Position numbers and translations under genes: made by a program
In this document: positions 58,201 to 64,000 of the stretch, one piece after another
Layout of the letters: the number at the start of each line of letters is the position of its first letter
Position numbering within the stretch: the stretch's first letter is position 1
The notes under the pieces: model-generated
Databases searched by the model: none
What the model saw: the letters and a program-made list of their open reading frames with translations, nothing else
What the model was told of the DNA's origin: nothing
DNA from: Petrosia ficiformis
Lineage: Eukaryota; Porifera; Demospongiae; Haplosclerida; Petrosiidae
Assembly: GCA_947044365.1 (NCBI GenBank)
Contig: OX345636.1
Location: 46,501,037 to 46,565,036 of the forward strand
Direction: 5' to 3'
DNA length: 64,000 nucleotides

Positions 58201-59442
58201 CACATTAATTTTTTTTGATGTGATGTCCACATTCTAATGTTAGCTCCATAGGTATGGAAACATGTAAAAAAAAAAATGGTGGGCTGAGGTGGAATACAAT
58301 TATACATGTACTTCACATGACTATAGAATTTCACAGTTTACATTATACCTGATATATTATATAATATACATTTATATATATATATATACACTGTAGTACA
58401 CAAGACATAGTATATACATTGTATCAATTAAAATACAAATACTTAAAAAATATATTTCATGCAACTAAATACAAGTACTAATTATTTGACCCCAAGCCTG
58501 TTTCACAATATAAATAAATATAATCATGAGGTCAACTGAAATTCCTATAAAGTAATGAATTTAATTATAAAGGTCATTACAAATAACATATCAAGGTGAT
58601 AATTTATTAATTATATTGTGGTGTTTAATATAATAATTATTATAATTATCAGGAATCCTTTAGTATGATCGGATGGGAAAGAAACTACTTCTTATATACT
58701 GTAAACATGTACATGTCATTTTATGCCAACAGTTTAAATTCATACCCTCTGCAGAAAGCTTAATTTTCTAAAAAAATAAAGGACACTTTCAATCAAACTT
58801 TTAGATTAAATCGCTCGCAATTCTGCAATTTTGTATAGGAAGTCAATGAAATCCAGGAAGAGCTACATGTATTATTAAATACCTGATTGCTTGAATTTCT
58901 ATGCAAAATGGAGGATCAATGAGCGATTAGCATTAGATCAATTATTTTGCATGAACATAGCCTTTTCAAAAATTAGGTTCTCAATAATTATAATATCGAA
59001 ATTATAATTGTATATTCATGTAACATTTTTCGTTCATTGTCTCTTATTAGCTGTCTCAGTTGGAGTAATTGTTGGATCAGTTATTGGCGCTATATTTGGA
59101 TTAATATGTTGTATACTGGTATTTACTGTACCATTCTGCATTTGTTGTTGCCTTGGAGTAGGTGTTGGAGCATCTTCTAATCGTTCACCACGTACGAGGG
59201 TGGTTGCTACACCTACATACAACCAAACTACTTCTGCCATAATTACACATGAAGATAAAACCACTTCTTACCCTACACAAGATCCTCCTCCTCCTTATAC
59301 ACAGCCTGCCCCACAACCACCTGTCTACCCTACCCCTTACCCAACCTATCCCACGCCGGGATATGTTCCTGATCCCTATCCACCACAACAAGGATATCCC
59401 CCTCAACCGGACTATCCACCCCACCCGGGATACCCAGCTTAG
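49281..59442 (+). CDS. Gene 4: SRCR receptor (SP-A-B-TM-PPxY tail), 403 aa
   Basis: Seven exons are inferred: 49281-49344, 49473-49680, 50851-50993, 52075-52276, 54798-54940, 57050-57109 and 59051-59442 (1212 nt, open throughout). Residues 1-21 are a signal peptide, 22-138 SRCR A, 139-253 SRCR B and 254-273 a Ser/Thr linker with one Cys. A Gly-rich transmembrane segment follows, ending FCICCCLGVGVG. The tail is rich in Pro and Tyr, with DPPPPY and many PYP/GYP repeats. Domain A is identical to gene 3 A1 in its first exon and differs at three residues in the second. B differs from gene 3 B1 at one residue (Pro to Ser after WDS). The tail instead resembles gene 1. A 7-nt CTATAAG-type microexon near 57266 is possible but unproven. 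The gene ends 374 bases from the convergent gene 5. Confidence 0.85.
50300..50545. mobile_element. MITE family C copy in gene 4 intron 2
   Basis: Counterpart of 31575-31800, with ends GTACTGATAACCGATACCG and ATTATCGGTAC. Slightly less eroded than the gene 3 copy. Confidence 0.6.
52951..53290. mobile_element. 340-bp insertion with perfect hairpin, gene 4 only
   Basis: Absent from gene 3, where CGCTTGTCATT runs straight into GCGCCATTTTGTAC. At its centre are 27-base perfect arms (53073-53099 and 53103-53129, ACACCTTTACTGCCCCACCC and on) around a 3-base loop. A second hairpin, ATCACCTGA/TCAGGTGAT, lies at 52967-53000. No target duplication was resolved. Confidence 0.65.
56211..56508. mobile_element. 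Family D MITE, longer copy in gene 4
   Basis: Ends AGGGTTGGGC and CCCCAACCCC-type, 298 bases, with flanks GGATTGGAGT and AGATTAGAGG. Its size and ends match the 303-base element at 27631. At the same place gene 3 keeps only the joined ends. Confidence 0.65.
57365..58063. mobile_element. Inverted-repeat element with AGTCTGG ends
   Basis: The left end AGTCTGGCGAGTGAAACCCC is followed by TCTTATACTTTGAAA. The right end, read in reverse complement, is AGTCTGGTGAGCACAGCCCC then TCCTATACTTC. About 700 bases long, non-coding, in the last intron of gene 4. The ends resemble the 82-bp palindrome at 17066. Confidence 0.55.
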
Positions 59443-59816
59443 CTGAGTGCAGTGTACTACTGCTTGTTAAAACTTGTGTTCATAAAGCAACTTATATTTA
59501 ATGACATACATTTTGTTATTCACAATACCTTTGTAGTACTAGTGTGTGTGTATAACGTATGTCTTTTATATAGTACATGTACTTTCGTGACTAGTAGTAT
59601 TGTATATCATATATAAATAGTTATAATACTGTCATTTCTAAAACATGTTTTTTAATCAAAACTATGCATGAAGTAAAAAGGTTATATACAGCAATAAAAT
59701 TATATTATATTGAACTCTTCACATAATAGGCTTACAAAATTAATTATAGTCATAGAGGTCAGTTAAAGTTAATTATCCTCATTAAAATAGTTTCCATGTT
59801 ATGTAATATACAATGT
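59443..59816. other. Shared 3' region between convergent genes 4 and 5
   Basis: Only 374 bases separate the two stop codons, so the 3' UTRs may overlap. No further gene is visible. Confidence 0.6.
59693..59698 (+). terminator. Candidate poly(A) signal of gene 4
   Basis: AATAAA lies about 250 bases after the gene 4 stop codon. In AT-rich DNA this hexamer is common, so the call rests on position. Confidence 0.45.
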
Positions 59817-62800
59817 TTATCGCATCTGTATATGTATGCCACCTATACCATCAATGTGCACCTCACCAGCACGTTGGCTATTAACATATTCATTTTCCAG
59901 TTCTTCCAGTTCTCGTCTTCTTTTGCGAGCTTTCTTTTTGTAATGCTCTAGTTCATGATCAACACAGAAGAACTGATATGTTATGTAGAACACACAACAG
60001 ATTGATCCACAAAGCCAGTAAATACAGAAATCACCTGGGTTTTCACATGAGCAATGGCTTTTATAACAAGCATAACAGAATCCAGTGCAACATAATAGAA
60101 TTATAATCGCAAGAAGTACACCAGCGATTATTATGACATCTTCTAATTCCAGTCCTGCAACACATACTGAGCTTCCACAATCTTGATATGTGTATATAAA
60201 TAAGAGTAGTTATATTGATATAATGTAGTGTAATTATTTAAAAAAAATAGTAATAGGGGGCTACATTAGTGTTAACTGCTATATATAACTGAAGCAAATT
60301 CCTTTTAGTATGGAATTAAGGTTTACCATAATAAAGAATATTTGAGAAATATTAAACTCTTAAAATCAAAACGTTTTCAATAAGCCAATAATAATTATAA
60401 TTAATGTTAATGCAGAAACGTTTTGGTATACTATCGGTAAGCATAGTGACAAATAATCAGCTTACAAGGGCTACATGTTGCTGAAATATATAATTTATAT
60501 AATTATAATTATGATTATACAAAGTTATGAAGTCTAAAATGTCATGTATAATTAAAGTTAATAATATGAAATAATTTGTCAGGAAAATGGATAATCATTT
60601 AACAATGTAATTTAATTAACCTTCCGTTGGACTTGCTGTTACAGTTGAAGATGCTGATGGGCTAGAAGTTGTTGTGGAAGTAGTTGTTGCATAATCTTCA
60701 CATGTACTGATATCAACAGAGTTCACTGAATTGGCTGCATGTGTGTGAAATAAGTCAGTAGTTTAATCTTCAAAAACAATCATCAATATTTCTACATAAA
60801 ATTGCATTTATAATCAGTTCTGTGACATAATAATACAAACATCGATTAGGAATCAAAAATCAGTCACGACATGGTAATTGGTAAGTATTAAAACGTAATT
60901 AATGCACATGTATCCAGGTTTCTGTAACACAATTACATATATACACACATTCAAGATTAATATTGATTAGTTTTATATATCATAGCTTATGGTATACCTT
61001 GTATTCCACATTGCACTGTTACATCTTGTGTGTGATTACATGTGAAAACTTCACCACTGCTATCAAATAGTGGAGGGCACATCTGACAAACTGACAAGCA
61101 AGACCAAACACTGGATCTACAGTTTACCTCTTGAAGCCATATCGGCTGAGCTTCAATATTGCTGTGGATGCAAATGTTACAATGTAAATGAAATATTTGG
61201 TTGTTTAATACTGTCAACATTTAGATCAAAGTAGAGTTAACTATAAGTATATATAAATTATGTATTATGAAGATGAAAAGAAAGTTTATTAACCTTTCAA
61301 GTGATAATGAATCAAAGGAAAGTGCTGTATCATAACCAAGTTGTCGACAAACTGTATCGGCCTCATTTTCCCCAAATCCATCATTACATACTGTGCCCCA
61401 TTGTTCATTGCAGTATACCTCAACACGACCCTCAGAAGGATAATTTCCATCCATTAGTCTCAACATTCCAGCAAATGGATTGTCCCAAATTCTATCTGTG
61501 TCTGTAAGCAAAATAAAAATTACGTACAATGTGTTTCATAAACATGTAGAACCAATTACATGAATGGACACATACTATATATTATAGCATATACACACTT
61601 ACAACATTGAACTTGAGCATCATGAGTATCAGCTCCAGTGCATGAAGTCACCATGTAGTTATAAGTGCATTGTGACAATGTCAGAAAGTCACCTTTTGAG
61701 CAGTACAAATTACTAATTATTCGTTTATGATAGTCTTGACCATATCTAAAGCAGTTTAATACATATTACATATTATTACATTCACGTTATAGCAGATTAT
61801 TTATTTCCCATATTTGTATGTGAAAAAAACATGTTAAAAGTAGAGTCCATGTACTGTGATAACATAATCATGAATAATAATTATTGTTAATCTTGTGATT
61901 TTATGCTATCCAGACTAACTGCAAATGATACAAACACTGCATTTTTGAAATTGAAAAAATAAAATAAATTATAAAATTGTTTTAGAAAGACTAGGAGTGG
62001 AGGTAAGTTGATATTATACATGAGTAGTTTTGCAGTGTGTTGTCAGAATACTATTTATTACAGTTAAAGATTTGCTTATAAAATTGTTTGCCAGTTGCAT
62101 AAACGACAAACTTCTCTTATAATGTAAATTATGCATATCAATTGGAAATGAATAGTATACTCACATTTCAGAACTTCCAGAAGCTCGAGAGTAGCTCTGA
62201 ACTCCACTAAATCCCAACTGATGGCAAATAACATCTCCTTCATTCATACCAAAATAATCTGCACATATATTACCCCATTCATTATTTAAGTGCAGTTGTA
62301 TAATTCCAAATGTATAGGAAGATGAAGCCTGTCCATTCTGAACTAGACGAATAGTTCCATCAGGTGCAGTCACTGTAAACAGAATAAATATAAACATTTA
62401 ATGCATAAAATGAGAAAAATAAACATACATGCATAAACATGATGAGATAACAATCCTTATACAAATAGTGCATAAATAAATACTTAACAATATATATTTG
62501 TACAATTCACTTACCATCTTCATAAAGAGCAGTACAGGTTTGTACATTATTAGTACTTTGAGCAGTAGATGCTAAATGTACAAGAAAATAATAGTATTAG
62601 CTTTGAAATAGGATTGCAATTTCGTTATATAATAGCTATAGTATAAAATACTTCCTTACTGCAGTAAACTGTGAGGTCTTGTGAATGTGAACAGTTATTG
62701 CTTTCCATCAGCGGGCAAAGTTTACAACTTTGTATGCAGGTTTTCTGCACACCACCACAATTAAGACTATCCATCCAAATAGGCTGTGAAGAATTACCAC

Positions 62801-64000
62801 CAGGGCTGTTGATTAACAACATCATTAGTGAATGTGCTATTTTTTTGTGATAATAATTATATATAATTAATGAACTAACAGTATACTTCCATATGATGTT
62901 GACACAGTATATCCCAATTGTCTACAAATTGTATCAGCTTCCTGTAATCCAACTCCACTAGAGCAGACAGTACCCCATTTTCCATTGCAGTACACCTCAA
63001 CACGACCTTCAGTCACAAAATCGCCATCAACTAGCCGTATCATACCAGGGTAAGGACTATCTGACAGATGAATTGAGTCTATAATGTAATCAGAAAGGGA
63101 TAACAGCATGAATTAGTAATTGAAAGAGACAAAGAGATAACTTATTTTCAATGAACTGATGGTAGAATTAAGTATTCACTCACAGCACGATACGAAGACA
63201 TCAAATATATCTCGCTTGCATGAAGAATCAACATAGAGACTTGAAATTGTAGCACACCCATACAATACTGTATCAGTTTGTGCACATGAGACATCATTAA
63301 GAATAGTACGATGCAAATCATACCCATACCTGCACAATGTAGGTATTAATATTTATTATTATATAATAATAGGGTACACTTCATTATTTTGCACTAGAAT
63401 TATGGAAAATGATATTTTTTCCAATAATTATAATTACAGCCTTACTCTGGTCTATTGATAACTGATCCATAAGATAAAGCTCCAGTAAAACCCAGCTGGC
63501 GACAGACAGTATTAGCTTCATCTACACTAAATGCAGCATCATTACACACATTGCCCCATTCTCCGTTTTCATAGTATTGAACAACACCATATGAATCCAT
63601 CACTGGTGAACCATTTCGCCACAATCGCACTCCTCCATTTCCACCAGAAGTTGGTTCTAAAAGTATTAAACGATAATAATCTGGACACCAGTTTTGCCTA
63701 TACAATCATATCATCTATTTTGCCCTGATTAGGACAGTCACATCTATCGCATGTGCATGTGTGTGACTGATGTAGTGAGACAGAAGTTTAAGTGGAAATG
63801 TAGTTATTCTAGCAGTTGTAATCATGTATGAAAATTTGTAAATTACCAATATCTGTTTTATGAATGCAGTCTCCACTCTTTGATGGTTCGTTAGCAAGAG
63901 ATGAGCCTTCCTTATTACTACATTCAAGGACAATATCTTTATCATGTGTACATCCAACACCTTCAATAGGACAAGAAGCTGGACAGTCAGCTATACAAGC
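59817..64000 (-). CDS. Gene 5: multi-SRCR receptor, Cys-rich/basic tail (partial, 5' end outside)
   Basis: Exons in - strand order: 64000-63847, 63656-63446, 63329-63184, 63078-62880, 62805-62660, 62571-62515, 62372-62165, 61745-61603, 61501-61294, 61161-60998, 60734-60621 and 60154-59817 (at least 695 codons, open). The window edge cuts a type B domain whose end is fused to a linker in one exon. Then follow A, B, linker, A, B, Ser/Thr linker (STTTSSPSASST) and a transmembrane segment (VIIIAGVLLAIIILLCC). The roughly 80-residue tail is rich in Cys (CYACYKSHCSC, CGSICC) and then basic and charged (KKKARKRRRELEELENEY), possibly a short helix. It has no PPxY. The last exon may instead start at 60181, adding DCGSSVCVA. 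Introns here (about 50-470 bases) are much shorter than in genes 1-4. A type I surface receptor is predicted, ligand unknown. Confidence 0.82.

Overview
The window looks like animal genomic DNA, and a demosponge is my best guess. It is strongly AT-rich. Its genes are split by spliceosomal introns with GT/AG borders, and they encode secreted-then-membrane-anchored proteins made of scavenger receptor cysteine-rich (SRCR) domains, a family heavily expanded in sponges. Between the exons lie many small inverted-repeat transposons. There is no sign of operons, bacterial genes or organelle DNA. The species call is inference; the gene structures below were read directly from the sequence.

Genes. A cluster of SRCR receptors fills the window. 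Gene 1 (1914-12400, +) encodes signal peptide, SRCR type A, SRCR type B, a Ser/Thr linker, a transmembrane segment with a Cys cluster, and a Pro/Tyr-rich tail carrying a PPPPY motif. A tandem duplicate of its 3' half follows (14850-18435, +) and is a broken pseudogene. Gene 3 (30571-49077, +) has two A-B-linker modules and a longer PPxY tail. Gene 4 (49281-59442, +) has one A-B module that is nearly identical to the first module of gene 3. Gene 5 (59817 to beyond 64000, -) converges on gene 4; it has at least four complete SRCR domains plus part of another, and a different Cys-rich, basic tail with no PPxY motif. Every reconstructed + strand gene sums to a whole number of codons. All domains follow one rule: phase 1 introns at domain borders and a phase 2 intron in the middle of each SRCR domain.

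Layout. 1-1913: flank with a minisatellite and a transposon copy. 1914-12400: gene 1, with large transposon-filled introns. 12401-19715: gene 1 3' flank and the duplicated pseudogene segment. 19716-20870: flank with nested hairpin elements. About 21278-25267: a decayed Ty3/gypsy-type LTR retrotransposon on the - strand. 25930-30148: an inverted tandem-repeat array carrying a young MITE. 30149-30522: an LTR-like relic. 30523-59442: genes 3 and 4, which share an 8 kb tandem duplication. 59817-64000: gene 5.

How they may work together. The proteins look like related single-pass cell-surface receptors that share ectodomain modules but differ in their cytoplasmic tails. The PPxY tails resemble Shisa/WBP1/VOPP1/CYYR1-type membrane adaptors that bind WW-domain proteins, including NEDD4-type ubiquitin ligases. 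Because genes 3 and 4 are recent duplicates, transposons present in one copy and absent from the other give exact insertion boundaries for several element families.
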